From positions 434,001-498,000 of the forward strand of contig NZ_JACHNA010000001.1 in assembly GCF_014205175.1 (NCBI RefSeq): a stretch of DNA of 64,000 bases, read 5' to 3'. Under the pieces are notes generated by a model that saw only the letters and a program-made list of their open reading frames with translations, was not told the origin of the DNA and made no database searches. This document shows positions 26,180 to 35,273 of the stretch, one piece after another; the first letter of the stretch is position 1, and each line of letters opens with the position of its first letter. Source of the stretch: Micrococcus cohnii. Lineage in GTDB: Bacteria > Actinomycetota > Actinomycetes > Actinomycetales > Micrococcaceae. Made by a program: the position numbers and the translations under genes.

Positions 26180-26185
26180 TAGACT
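26180..26185 (+). promoter_or_regulatory. -10 box of the sulfurtransferase gene, leaderless start
   Basis: TAGACT is followed by exactly 7 bases and then GTG 26193. There is no Shine-Dalgarno site with usable spacing. Confidence 0.55.
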
Positions 26186-26192
26186 CCGGGGG

Positions 26193-27218
26193 GTGCACAC
26201 AGAGATCTCAGCGTCGCAGCCCGGGCACGCCGACAGGCAGGGCCACACCGCGTCGGCCACAGCACGGGTGGATGAGCCCGCCGCGCCGCCGGTGCTGGTC
26301 GATGTCGACGTGCTCGCCGGCTGGCTGGGTGTGCCACGACCGACCCCGCCGCAGGGGGCCGGACGACGCGGCACGCACCGCTCGGAGGCCTTCGCTCGAG
26401 AGGACGATGAGCTCGGGCGCGGTCAGATCGTGCTGCTCGACGTGCGCTGGACCCCGACCGGCGGCGGCGATCACGACACCTACGTGCGCGGGCACCTGCC
26501 CGGTGCCGTCTACGTCGCGCTCGAGTCCCAGCTGGCCGGGCACGCGGGACCGCAACAGGGCAGGCACCCGCTGCCGGAGCCGGCACGCTTCGCCGAGGCC
26601 GTGCGCATGTGGGGCATCGAGGACGGGGACACCGTCGTGGTGTATGACGACGTCTCGGGCGCCTCCGCCGCGCGGGCGTGGTGGTTGCTGCGACATGCCG
26701 GCATCACGACCTCCCTGCTGCTCGACGGCGGCCTCAGCCGCTGGCGAGCGGCCGGACTGCCGTTGCAGGCCGGTGAGGTCATTCCCGCGCCCGGATCCGC
26801 GCACACCTCGTGGGGTCGCATGCCGGTCGTGGACTCGGCCGGGGCCGAGGCAGTCGCCGCCGGCGGCCTGCTGCTCGATGCGCGGTCCGCGCAGCGCTAC
26901 GCCGGTCGTGACGAGCCGCTCGACCCGGTCGCCGGGCACATCCCCGGTGCCGTGAACGTTCCGGCAGATCAGCTGCTCGACGCGGACGGGCTCCTGTTGC
27001 CGCCGGCGCAGCTGAGGGAGCGTTTCGACGCTCAGGGCATGCGCGAGGATCTGCCGGTCGCGGCCTCCTGCGGCTCGGGCGTCACGGCCTGCCACACGGT
27101 GCTCGCGCTCGCCGCGGCCGGGCGTCACGGGGTGGCCCTGTACCCGGGTTCGTGGTCTGCTTGGTGTCAGAATCCCGACAATCCGGTCGCCACCGGGCCT
27201 GAGCCGGCCGGCAGCTGA
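26193..27218 (+). CDS. sseA: 3-mercaptopyruvate/thiosulfate sulfurtransferase, two rhodanese domains
   Basis: Two rhodanese domains span 341 residues. The first contains VLLDVRWTPTGGGDHDTYVRGHLPGA and is inactive, and the second holds the active-site loop CGSGVTAC. This CGSGVT loop is typical of 3-mercaptopyruvate sulfurtransferases; thiosulfate enzymes usually have CRxGxT. The N-terminus has an unusual 60-residue leader and an Arg-rich insert (PTPPQGAGRRGTHRSEAF) between VLAGWLGV and the first strand. The GTG start is set by the TAGACT box 7 bases upstream; a longer frame beginning inside zur on the other strand was rejected. Confidence 0.88.
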   Translation: MHTEISASQPGHADRQGHTASATARVDEPAAPPVLVDVDVLAGWLGVPRPTPPQGAGRRGTHRSEAFAREDDELGRGQIVLLDVRWTPTGGGDHDTYVRGHLPGAVYVALESQLAGHAGPQQGRHPLPEPARFAEAVRMWGIEDGDTVVVYDDVSGASAARAWWLLRHAGITTSLLLDGGLSRWRAAGLPLQAGEVIPAPGSAHTSWGRMPVVDSAGAEAVAAGGLLLDARSAQRYAGRDEPLDPVAGHIPGAVNVPADQLLDADGLLLPPAQLRERFDAQGMREDLPVAASCGSGVTACHTVLALAAAGRHGVALYPGSWSAWCQNPDNPVATGPEPAGS

Positions 27219-27329
27219 GCACGCGGCGCTCGGGCCACGTCGACCGCACGGCGAGGCCGACCGTCCGTCGCCCTGCGTCGCAGTCCGTCGCTCTGTACCC
27301 GTTCGTCCCTCTGTATCCAAGGAGCCCTC

Positions 27330-27770
27330 ATGTCCCAGCAGACCGTCTTCTCCCGCATCATTGCCGGCGAGATCCCCGGCCGGTTCGTCTGGCGGGACGA
27401 GGTGTGTGCCGCGTTCCTGGACGTCGCACCGCTGCGTCCCGGCCACACGCTGGTGGTCCCCGTCGAACCGGTGGACCGCTGGACCGATGCGCCCGCCGAG
27501 ACCCTCGCCCACGTCATGCAGGTCGCCCAGGCGATCGGCGCGGCCCAGGTCGAGGCGTTCGGCTCCGCCCGCGCGGGTCTGATGGTCGCCGGCTACGAGG
27601 TGCCGCACATGCACGTGCACGTGTGGCCGTCGAACTCCATGCGCGACTTCGACACGGACCAGGTCGACCGTCACCCGGACCCCGCCGACCTCGACGCCGC
27701 CGCCGAGAAGATCCGCGCGGCGTTGCGTGCGGCCGGCCGCGGCGAGCACGTGCCGTCAGCCGGGGCCTGA
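27330..27770 (+). CDS. HIT family nucleotide-binding hydrolase
   Basis: This 146-residue histidine triad protein has the motif HMHVHVWP near residues 92-99, with the middle His as nucleophile on nucleoside phosphoramidates or related phosphates. The N-terminal TVFSRIIAGEIPGRFVW is the usual HIT start. The ATG has AAGGAG eight bases upstream. The 111 bases before it contain repeated TCTGTAYCC-like words but no clear promoter. Substrate is unknown, and HIT proteins are broadly conserved housekeeping enzymes. Confidence 0.9.
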   Translation: MSQQTVFSRIIAGEIPGRFVWRDEVCAAFLDVAPLRPGHTLVVPVEPVDRWTDAPAETLAHVMQVAQAIGAAQVEAFGSARAGLMVAGYEVPHMHVHVWPSNSMRDFDTDQVDRHPDPADLDAAAEKIRAALRAAGRGEHVPSAGA

Positions 27771-27782
27771 GGCGGCAGCCGC

Positions 27783-30700
27783 TCAGCGCGCGGTCGCCGC
27801 GTCCAGCGCCTTCCGCACTCGCTTCTCGGAGACAGAGACGGCCGTGCCCAGCTCCTGGGCGAAGAACGAGACACGCAGCTCCTCGATGAGCCAGCGCACC
27901 GCGTCGAGCTCGGCCGGCAGCGGGGTCTGCGGGAACCGGGACCGGTGGGCCTGCACCGCCGCGTCGAAGTCGTCCTCGAGCTCCTGGATGAGAGCCATGT
28001 GCTGACCGTCGCGTTGGAGACGCCCACCCGCGTCCAACGAGGCCAGCCGCGACTCGATCGCCGCGAGGTAGCGCGGCAGATGCTGCAGCTGGGCCCAGCC
28101 GGTGGCCGCGACGAATCCGTCGAACACGAGCTGGTCCAGGTGCGCCTTCACGTCGGCCAGCGCCGGGGCGAGGGCCAGCGAGACCCCACCCTTGAGTCGA
28201 CGACGGATCCGCGCGGCGGCGGCGAGCACCTTCTCGACCAGGGCCGTCACGAGGAACACCGTGTCGATCAGCTCCGCCCGCACCGCCTCGTGCAGGGCCC
28301 GGAATCCGGCCTCGTCGAACGGCAGGGCATCGCCGACGAGCCGGTCCACGGCCGCGGCGGTGCAATCGGCCACGAGCGCCTCGACGGAGCCGTGCGGGTT
28401 CTGGCTGAAGGTGAGCTTCTCGCGATTGTCGAGGTGATCCAGCACGTAGCGCTGGACCGAGGGTAGCGAGGCCAGCAACAGGCTAATCAGCCCGGCCCGG
28501 TGCCAGGCGGCCTGGTCCTGTGCGGTCCGTGCGACCGTGAGCCCGGCAGCGGGGGAACCGTCCTTGAGACGTTCGGGCACCAGGGTCGGGTGCCCGGTGA
28601 CGCGCGGCCCGGCCCCCGCCGGGGCCTCGAGTGTCCGCGGCAGCGTGCCCAGGTCCCATGAGGTGATCCCGTGCCGTTCCCGGAAGGCCGGGGAGGGCGC
28701 CGTGTGCTCCGCCGCCCCGGCCGACCCGGGCCGATCCCGGGCGCCGCGCTCGCCCTCGCGTGCACGGCCGTCTCGGCGGCCGGCTGCGCCGCGACCGCTC
28801 CCGGGTGTCGGGGTGCCCGCCGCGGGCGGCTCGCCGGCCAGCCGGGCCGCGATCGCCGTGCGATTGGCCTCGGCGAGGCGGACCTGCAGTTCGCTGAGGT
28901 CCTGGCCGGCGCCGATCACGGCGCCACGCGAGTCCACGATCCGGTAGTCCATGCGCAGGTGCTCCGGCACGGCGGCCAGGTCCCATTCGCTCGGCTCCAC
29001 GATCTGCCCGCGCAGTCGGCGCACCGCCTGACTGAGCGCCTCGGGCAGGGCGTCGTGCTCGGGGTCGGCGTCGGCCTCGAGGGCCGTGACGAGCTGGACG
29101 GCCACATCGGGGGCCGGCACCAGGTGCTTGCGCTGGGACTTCGGCAGGGCGCGGATGAGCGCGGTCACCAGCTCGACGCGCAGCCCCGGCACGAGCCAGG
29201 CGAACCGCTGTGGGTCGACCCGGCCGAGCAGCACGACGTCGATCGTGACGGTGATGCCGTCGGTGCCCGAGGCGCCGGTGGGGTCGTAGGTGTAGTCCAG
29301 CGGCAGCTGCACGCGCTCGCCGTCGAGCGGATGGTCGAAGACGGTGGGGAAGGCGTCGGCGTCGAGCTGATCGGCGGCCGTGGTCATCAGGGCGGACGGG
29401 TCGAAGTCCAGCAGCTCGGGGGTCTGGTGCCGCTGCTTCTTCCACCACGCGTCGAAATGCCGCTCCGAGACGATCGTCGCCGGCAGCCGCTCGTCGTAGA
29501 ACGCGAACAGATCGTCGTCCGAGACGCGCAGGTCACGGCGGCGCAGGCGCGTCTCGAGGGCCTCGACGTCCTCGAGCGCAGCGCGGTTGCGGGCGAAGAA
29601 CCGGTGCCGCGTGCGCCAGTCGCCCTCGACGAGTGCATGGCGGATGAACAGCTCACGCGCCAGCGGCGGGTCGATCCGGCCCAGACGGACGGGCCGGTCG
29701 TGGACGAGAGTGACGCCGAACAGCGTGACCTTCTCTCGCGCCATCGCCGAACCGGAGCGACGGGACCAGTGCGGCTCAGAGTGGCTGCGCTTGACCAGAT
29801 CCGCGCCGACCTCTTCGACCCATTCCGGTTCGATGCGGGCGGCGGCTCGAGCCCACAGTCGCGTCGTCTCGACCAGCTCGGCGGCCATGACGAACGGATG
29901 CCGCTTCTTGAACAGCGCGGAGCCCGGGAACACCGCGAACCGGGTGCCGCGGGCGCCGGCGTAGTCGCGCCGCCGCTCGTCGTAGGAGCCGATCTGCCCG
30001 AGCAGACCGGCCAACAGCGCCTTGTGGACCTGCTCATGCCGTCCCACGGGGTCGACCGGGCCGGCCTGAACTGACACGCCCACGGGTGCGGCCATCTGGC
30101 GCAGCTGCTGGACGAGATCCTGCCACTCGCGTACCCGCAGGTAGTTGATGTGTTCGCGGCGGCACAGACGACGGAACGCGCTGGAGGAGAGCTGGCGCTG
30201 CTGCTCACGCAGGTACGACCACAGGTTCAACAGCGAGGTGAAGTCCGAGTTCTCGTCCGAGAACCGGGCATGCAACTCGTCGGCGGTCTCGCGCTGCTCG
30301 ACCGGACGTTCCCGCGGGTCCTGGATCGTCATGGCGGCGGCGATGACCACCACCTCGCGCGTGCAGTCCCGCTCTCCGGCGGCCAGGATCATCCGGCCCA
30401 GGCGCGGGTCGACCGGCAGACGCGCCAGGCGGCGTCCCAGGGGCGTGATGGTGCCGGCCTCGAACGTGCGCGTGCGGCCGCGGGAGAGGGTGACGGGGCG
30501 GCCGGTGTTCAACGCCCCGAGCTCCGTCAGCGAGGTCGCGCCAGCGGAGACCTGGCGGGAGTCCGGCGGCTGCAGGAACGGAAACTCGCTGACCTGGCCG
30601 GGGGTGCGGGCGACGCCGAGCGAGAGCATCTGCAGGATCACCGAGGCCAAGGATGTCCGCAGGATCTCCGGGTCCGTGAACGCCGGACGGGCGAGGAAGT

Positions 30701-31895
30701 CCTCCTCCGAGTACAGGCGGATCGCGATGCCCTCCGAGGTGCGGCCGGAGCGACCCGAACGCTGGTTCGCGCTGGCCTGGGAGATCCGCTCGATCGGCAG
30801 GCGCTGCACCTTGGTGCGGTTCGAGTACCGGGAGATGCGCGCGGTGCCGGTGTCGATGACGTACTTGATGCCCGGCACGGTCAGGGAGGTCTCCGCGACG
30901 TTGGTGGCGAGCACGATGCGGCGCCGGACACCGGACGGCGCACGGCTGAACACGCGGTGCTGCTCGGCCATCGAGAGCCGGCCGTAGAGCGGGAGCACCT
31001 CGGTGCCGGAGAGGCGGCTGGTGGAGCCGACGAGTCCGGTCAGATGCTCGGCCGCGTCGCGGATCTCCCGTTCTCCGGGCAGGAACACGAGGATGTCCCC
31101 GGCCGGCTCGGCCGCGAGCTCGAGCACCGCGTCGCCGATCGCGTCGAGCGGGTCACGGGTCTGGGCCGCGTCGTCCGCATCGTCGTCGGGGTCCTCGGGC
31201 GAAGGGTCCTCGGTCAGCGGCCGGTAGCGGATCTCGACCGGGAAGGTGCGGCCGGAGACCTCGATCACCGGTGCGGGGAGGACACGCTCACCCGAGTCGA
31301 GCTCGATGGCGTTGGCGTCGGCGTCGGTGTCGGTGAGGGGGCGGCCGAAGTGGCGTGCGAAGGACTCCGGGTCGATCGTCGCCGAGGTGATGACCACCTT
31401 CAGGTCCGGGCGCTGCGGCAGGATCTGCCGCAGATAGCCGAGCAGGAAGTCGATGTTGAGGCTTCTTTCGTGGGCCTCGTCGATGATGATGACCGAGTAC
31501 CGGCTCAGGAGCGGGTCGTGGGGGATCTCGGCGAGCAGGATGCCGTCGGTCATCACCTTCACCCGGGTGTCCGCCGAGGTCTCGGAGGTGAAGCGGACCT
31601 GGTAGCCGACCGTCGCGCCGATCTTCTCGTCCAGTTCCTCGGCGATGCGCTCGGCGACGGAGCGGGCCGCGATGCGTCGGGGCTGGGTGTGGCCGATGAC
31701 CCCGTCCGCGTCGAGGCCGAGGGCCAGGCACATCTTGGGCAGCTGGGTCGTTTTACCCGAACCGGTCTCGCCGGCGACGATCACGACCTGGTTCTCGGCG
31801 ATCGCCGCCATGATCTCCTCGCGCCGCTCGGCGACGGGGAGGTGCTCGGGGAAGGCGACGACGCGGGTGTCGGAGGCAGTGGAAGGCTCGGTCAT
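27783..31895 (-). CDS. hrpA: ATP-dependent RNA helicase HrpA (DEAH box)
   Basis: This 1370-residue DEAH-box helicase unwinds RNA and in E. coli resolves stalled or collided ribosomes on certain messages. It has P-loop GETGSGKTT, DEAH in IIIDEAHERSLN, SAT in VITSATIDPESF and motif VI QRSGRSGRTSEG. Helicase-associated domains follow, with the long HrpA-specific C-terminus (DUF3418) containing ELLDFDPSALM and VYRIVDS-like segments. A Gly/Arg-rich insert (PTPGSGRGAAGRRDGRAREGE) is a lineage-specific linker. A -10-like TACACT lies 10 bases before the ATG. Slightly longer than the E. coli protein. Confidence 0.95.
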   Translation of the reverse strand: MTEPSTASDTRVVAFPEHLPVAERREEIMAAIAENQVVIVAGETGSGKTTQLPKMCLALGLDADGVIGHTQPRRIAARSVAERIAEELDEKIGATVGYQVRFTSETSADTRVKVMTDGILLAEIPHDPLLSRYSVIIIDEAHERSLNIDFLLGYLRQILPQRPDLKVVITSATIDPESFARHFGRPLTDTDADANAIELDSGERVLPAPVIEVSGRTFPVEIRYRPLTEDPSPEDPDDDADDAAQTRDPLDAIGDAVLELAAEPAGDILVFLPGEREIRDAAEHLTGLVGSTSRLSGTEVLPLYGRLSMAEQHRVFSRAPSGVRRRIVLATNVAETSLTVPGIKYVIDTGTARISRYSNRTKVQRLPIERISQASANQRSGRSGRTSEGIAIRLYSEEDFLARPAFTDPEILRTSLASVILQMLSLGVARTPGQVSEFPFLQPPDSRQVSAGATSLTELGALNTGRPVTLSRGRTRTFEAGTITPLGRRLARLPVDPRLGRMILAAGERDCTREVVVIAAAMTIQDPRERPVEQRETADELHARFSDENSDFTSLLNLWSYLREQQRQLSSSAFRRLCRREHINYLRVREWQDLVQQLRQMAAPVGVSVQAGPVDPVGRHEQVHKALLAGLLGQIGSYDERRRDYAGARGTRFAVFPGSALFKKRHPFVMAAELVETTRLWARAAARIEPEWVEEVGADLVKRSHSEPHWSRRSGSAMAREKVTLFGVTLVHDRPVRLGRIDPPLARELFIRHALVEGDWRTRHRFFARNRAALEDVEALETRLRRRDLRVSDDDLFAFYDERLPATIVSERHFDAWWKKQRHQTPELLDFDPSALMTTAADQLDADAFPTVFDHPLDGERVQLPLDYTYDPTGASGTDGITVTIDVVLLGRVDPQRFAWLVPGLRVELVTALIRALPKSQRKHLVPAPDVAVQLVTALEADADPEHDALPEALSQAVRRLRGQIVEPSEWDLAAVPEHLRMDYRIVDSRGAVIGAGQDLSELQVRLAEANRTAIAARLAGEPPAAGTPTPGSGRGAAGRRDGRAREGERGARDRPGSAGAAEHTAPSPAFRERHGITSWDLGTLPRTLEAPAGAGPRVTGHPTLVPERLKDGSPAAGLTVARTAQDQAAWHRAGLISLLLASLPSVQRYVLDHLDNREKLTFSQNPHGSVEALVADCTAAAVDRLVGDALPFDEAGFRALHEAVRAELIDTVFLVTALVEKVLAAAARIRRRLKGGVSLALAPALADVKAHLDQLVFDGFVAATGWAQLQHLPRYLAAIESRLASLDAGGRLQRDGQHMALIQELEDDFDAAVQAHRSRFPQTPLPAELDAVRWLIEELRVSFFAQELGTAVSVSEKRVRKALDAATAR

Positions 31896-31985
31896 GGCGC
31901 GGACAAGTGTACGGCGGGCGGGCCGCCGGGGCCGGGCCCGATCAGACCCACTGAACGGGGCATTATATCACGGTCGGCTCCAAAT

Positions 31986-32013
31986 AGGGTTATGGCCGGA
32001 TCTGTGTAACCCT
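31986..32013. promoter_or_regulatory. Inverted repeat between the putP promoter and start
   Basis: AGGGTTA (31986-31992) and TAACCCT (32007-32013) are a perfect 7-base inverted repeat with a 14-base spacer, in an AT-rich intergenic stretch. The left arm overlaps a -10-like TAGGGT and the right arm abuts the GGAA before the putP start, so it could act as an operator or an RNA hairpin. Confidence 0.45.
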
Positions 32014-32019
32014 GGAAAC

Positions 32020-33618
32020 ATGGATACGACATTCCTGTTACTCGCAATCGGCCTGTATTTCGCCGCCATGGTGGCGATCGGGCTCTATGCCTCCAAGCAG
32101 AATGACGACCTCGACGACTACATGTTGGCCGGGCGTCAGATGAAGCCGTCTGTGGCCGCCCTCTCGGCGGGCGCCTCCGACATGTCCGGCTGGCTTCTGA
32201 TGGGACTGCCCGGCGCGATCTACGCCTCCGGCCTGGTTGAGGGCTGGATGGCGATCGGCCTGACGGTCGGCGCCTGGATCAACTGGAAGGTCGTCGCCCC
32301 GCGCCTGCGCTCCTACACGGAGGTCTCGGGCAACTCGATCACCATCCCCTCCTTCCTGGAGAACCGCTTCCGCGACAAGACGCATATCCTGCGGATCGTC
32401 GCCGGCGTGATCATCCTGGTATTCTTCACCTTCTACGTTTCCTCGGGCATGGTCGCCGGCGGCAAGTTCGTCGAGTCGACGTTCGGCGAGGACCTCGGCA
32501 TGAATTACCTGACCGGCATGCTGATCGTCTCGGCGATTACCGTGCTCTACACCCTCTTCGGCGGTTTCCTCGGCGCCTCGTTGACCGATGTGGCCCAGGG
32601 TGTGCTGATGTTCATCGCGCTCCTTGCGGTGCCGATCACCGTCATGATCACGATGGGCGGCTGGGACGCCATCGTCGACGGCCTGCGCGCGGCCGACGCG
32701 GCCTCCGCTGCCAACGGCGAGCCGGTGAACCACTTCTCGATGATCGAGAACGCCACCCTGATCGGTGTCCTGTCCTCCCTGGCCTGGGGCCTGGGCTACT
32801 TCGGCCAGCCGCACATCATCGTGCGCTTCATGGCGCTGCGCACCCCCCAGGACGCCGCCACCGCCCGCCGCGTGGGCGTGAGCTGGATGGCCCTGTCGGT
32901 CGTCGGCGCCGTGCTGGTCGCTCTCGTGGGCATCGCCTACTTCCAGGCGAACCCGAACCGCACCCTGGATGACCCGGAGACCGTGTTCCTGGTGCTCTCG
33001 GACATCATGTTCCACCCGTTCCTGGCCGGCTTCGTGCTCGCCGCGGTGCTCGCGGCGATCATGTCGACCCTGTCGTCGCAGCTGATCGTGTGCTCCTCGG
33101 CGCTGGTCGAGGACCTGTACCGCGTGGGCGGCCGCACCGCGGCGCCGACCACCCTGCTGTGGATGGGCCGCATCGGCGTGCTGGTCATCGCGGTGATCGC
33201 CGCCCTGCTGGCGCTGAACCCGGATTCCTCGGTGCTGGACCTGGTGTCCTTCGCCTGGGCCGGCTTCGGCTCGGCGTTCGGCCCGGTCATCCTGCTGGCC
33301 CTGTACTGGGACAAGTTCACCTCGTGGGGCGCGATGGCCGCGATGGTCGTCGGTGCCGCGGTGGCCTGGTTCTGGTCGAAGGCCTCGGGGGACACCTGGG
33401 AGTGGTTCGACCTCTACGAGCTGCTGCCGGGCTTCGTGTCCGCACTGATCGTGGGTGTCCTGGTCTCCATGATCACGCAGCGTTCGCGCCGTGTGCAGGC
33501 TGCGATCACGGAGGAGTTCACCGGCGCGATCGACATCGTCAAGGGCAACGAGCAGGTCGCGGCCACTGAGCCCTCCGCCGGCGCCCAGGGCGGTGCGACC
33601 GCCGCGGGCCGCGCCTGA
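32020..33618 (+). CDS. putP: Sodium/proline symporter PutP
   Basis: PutP imports L-proline with Na+ as a nutrient or compatible solute. It is a 532-residue member of the solute:sodium symporter family with about 13 membrane helices. Family marks are DYMLAGRQMKPSVAALSAGASDMSGWLLMG in outline (the Na+ site region), GALYTLFGGFLGASLTDVAQG-like sequence and LAAIMSTLSSQLIVCSSALVEDLY. It starts at ATG 32020; the in-frame extension upstream is antisense to hrpA. No putA lies nearby. It is followed by two strong hairpins. Confidence 0.93.
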   Translation: MDTTFLLLAIGLYFAAMVAIGLYASKQNDDLDDYMLAGRQMKPSVAALSAGASDMSGWLLMGLPGAIYASGLVEGWMAIGLTVGAWINWKVVAPRLRSYTEVSGNSITIPSFLENRFRDKTHILRIVAGVIILVFFTFYVSSGMVAGGKFVESTFGEDLGMNYLTGMLIVSAITVLYTLFGGFLGASLTDVAQGVLMFIALLAVPITVMITMGGWDAIVDGLRAADAASAANGEPVNHFSMIENATLIGVLSSLAWGLGYFGQPHIIVRFMALRTPQDAATARRVGVSWMALSVVGAVLVALVGIAYFQANPNRTLDDPETVFLVLSDIMFHPFLAGFVLAAVLAAIMSTLSSQLIVCSSALVEDLYRVGGRTAAPTTLLWMGRIGVLVIAVIAALLALNPDSSVLDLVSFAWAGFGSAFGPVILLALYWDKFTSWGAMAAMVVGAAVAWFWSKASGDTWEWFDLYELLPGFVSALIVGVLVSMITQRSRRVQAAITEEFTGAIDIVKGNEQVAATEPSAGAQGGATAAGRA

Positions 33619-33632
33619 TCCGACCGGCCTGA

Positions 33633-33669
33633 CCCCGCCGACCGCACCCGAAGCGGTCGGTCGGCGGGG
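33633..33669 (+). terminator. Terminator of putP
   Basis: CCCCGCCGACCG pairs with CGGTCGGCGGGG across a short loop, 15 bases after the putP stop. Confidence 0.75.
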
Positions 33670-33689
33670 AACACGGCCCCGTATGCGCC

Positions 33690-33733
33690 GAGGGCGCCTC
33701 ACGATCCGACCGGAGTCGTCGTGAGGCGCCCTC
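33690..33733. terminator. Second hairpin, terminator for the convergent aldehyde dehydrogenase
   Basis: GAGGGCGCCTCACGA and TCGTGAGGCGCCCTC form a perfect 15-base stem around a loop of about 14 bases, between convergent genes. Confidence 0.75.
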
Positions 33734-33759
33734 GCTGTGTGCGGGCAGAAGCCGTGGCG

Positions 33760-35178
33760 TCAGTGCTGCATCTCGCCCTGCACGGCAAAGAGGCGCTTGT
33801 TGGCGAACTCCTCGATGCCCAGCGGGCCGAGCTCGCGGCCGAAGCCCGAGCGCTTCACGCCGCCGAAAGGCAGGTTCGCGCCCATCGCCGCGTCCGTGTT
33901 CACGTTGGCCATGCCCACGTTCAGCTGCTGGGCGACGGCCTTGGCCTGCTCGGTGTCCGTCGAGAACACGGCGGATCCCAGGCCGTACTGGGAGTCATTG
34001 GCCAGCACGACGGCCTCCTCGGCCGAGGAGACCTTGTAGACCACGCTCACCAGGCCGAACAGCTCCTCGCGGTAGATCCGGTTGTCCGGCTCCACACCGG
34101 TGATCACGGCGGGGGAGACGTAGTAGCCGCCGCCCTGGGGCCCGTCGACGCGCTCGCCACCGACGTGCACGGTGGCGCCGTCGGCGCGGGCCGCCGCGAC
34201 CTGCTCGACGATCGCGTCGGCAGCGGCCTCGGAGGAGAGCGGACCGAAGATGTCCGTGTCGCGCGAGGTGGGGTCGCCCGGGCGCAGAGCCTTGGTCTGC
34301 GTCACCAGCTCGTCGACGAACTCGTCGTAGACGTCGTCCATGACGATCATCCGCTTGTTCGAGTTGCAGGCCTGGCCCCAGTTGTCGAGACGGACCGTCA
34401 GGGCCTCGCGGGCCGCAGCGCGGGCGTCGCCGGCGGAGAGGACGATGTACGGGTCGGAGCCTCCGAGCTCGAGCACCGCCTTCTTCAGGTGCCGGCCGGC
34501 CTGCTCGGCCACGGCGGCCCCGGCCCGCTCCGAACCGGTCAGCGAGACGCCCTGCACGCGGTCATCCGCGATGATCGTGGAGACCTGCTCGTGCGTCGCA
34601 TACAGGTTCTGGTAGACGCCGGCAGGCAGCCCCGCCTCGGCGAGGATGTCCTGGATCAGCGCGGCGCACCGCGGCGTGATCTCGGCATGCTTGAGCAGGA
34701 TCGTGTTGCCCAGCACCAGGTTCGGGGCCGCGAACCGGGCCACCTGGTAGATCGGATAGTTCCACGGCATGATCCCCAGCAGCGGGCCGAGCGGCAGCTT
34801 CTGGACGACGGCCTGCTGACCGTCGAAGTCCGTGATCGGCTGGTCGGCGAGCAGCTGTTCGGCGTTGTCCGCGTAGTACGCGAAGATCTGTGCGCTGAAC
34901 CGGACCTCGCCGATCGCCTCGCCCAGGCGCTTGCCCATCTCCTCGGTGACGACCCGCGCAATGTCCTTCGACCGCTCGGCGAACAGGTCCGCGGCCTTCT
35001 TCACGATCGCCGCGCGGGCGGGCAGCGGGGTGGCCGACCACGTGTCGAAGGCCGACTGCGTGGCGGCCAGGGCGTCGGTGACCTCGCCGTCTGTGGCGGT
35101 CTCGAACCGTTCGATCACGTCCCCGGTGACGGGGTTCTGTGTGCGGTAGCCCAGCTCCGCGGTGGACGGTGCGCTCAT
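33760..35178 (-). CDS. NAD(P)-dependent succinate-semialdehyde dehydrogenase type aldehyde dehydrogenase
   Basis: This 472-residue aldehyde dehydrogenase most resembles the YneI/GabD branch that oxidises succinate semialdehyde. The general base Glu is in LELGGSDPYIV and the catalytic Cys is in NWGQACNSNKRMIV, where most of this branch have VCxAAKR around the Cys. The cofactor region includes GIMPWNYPIYQVARF, and the C-terminus has FGGVKRSGFGRELG. ATG 35178 is preceded by AAGGAG; the in-frame extension to 35490 lacks a site. No gabT is adjacent, so pathway membership is uncertain. Confidence 0.88.
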   Translation of the reverse strand: MSAPSTAELGYRTQNPVTGDVIERFETATDGEVTDALAATQSAFDTWSATPLPARAAIVKKAADLFAERSKDIARVVTEEMGKRLGEAIGEVRFSAQIFAYYADNAEQLLADQPITDFDGQQAVVQKLPLGPLLGIMPWNYPIYQVARFAAPNLVLGNTILLKHAEITPRCAALIQDILAEAGLPAGVYQNLYATHEQVSTIIADDRVQGVSLTGSERAGAAVAEQAGRHLKKAVLELGGSDPYIVLSAGDARAAAREALTVRLDNWGQACNSNKRMIVMDDVYDEFVDELVTQTKALRPGDPTSRDTDIFGPLSSEAAADAIVEQVAAARADGATVHVGGERVDGPQGGGYYVSPAVITGVEPDNRIYREELFGLVSVVYKVSSAEEAVVLANDSQYGLGSAVFSTDTEQAKAVAQQLNVGMANVNTDAAMGANLPFGGVKRSGFGRELGPLGIEEFANKRLFAVQGEMQH

Positions 35179-35273
35179 GGTGCACTCCTTCGTGTCGGTG
35201 GTCAGGACTCTCGTGCCCCGGGGCGCGTCGGCGGCCCCGGCGCCTGGCGCCCATCCTGCCTCAGTGCACCGGT

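Noticed and set aside
31645-32019. N-terminal extension of PutP over the hrpA start
   Set aside because: The extra residues are antisense to hrpA and unlike a sodium symporter; ATG 32020 matches the family start.
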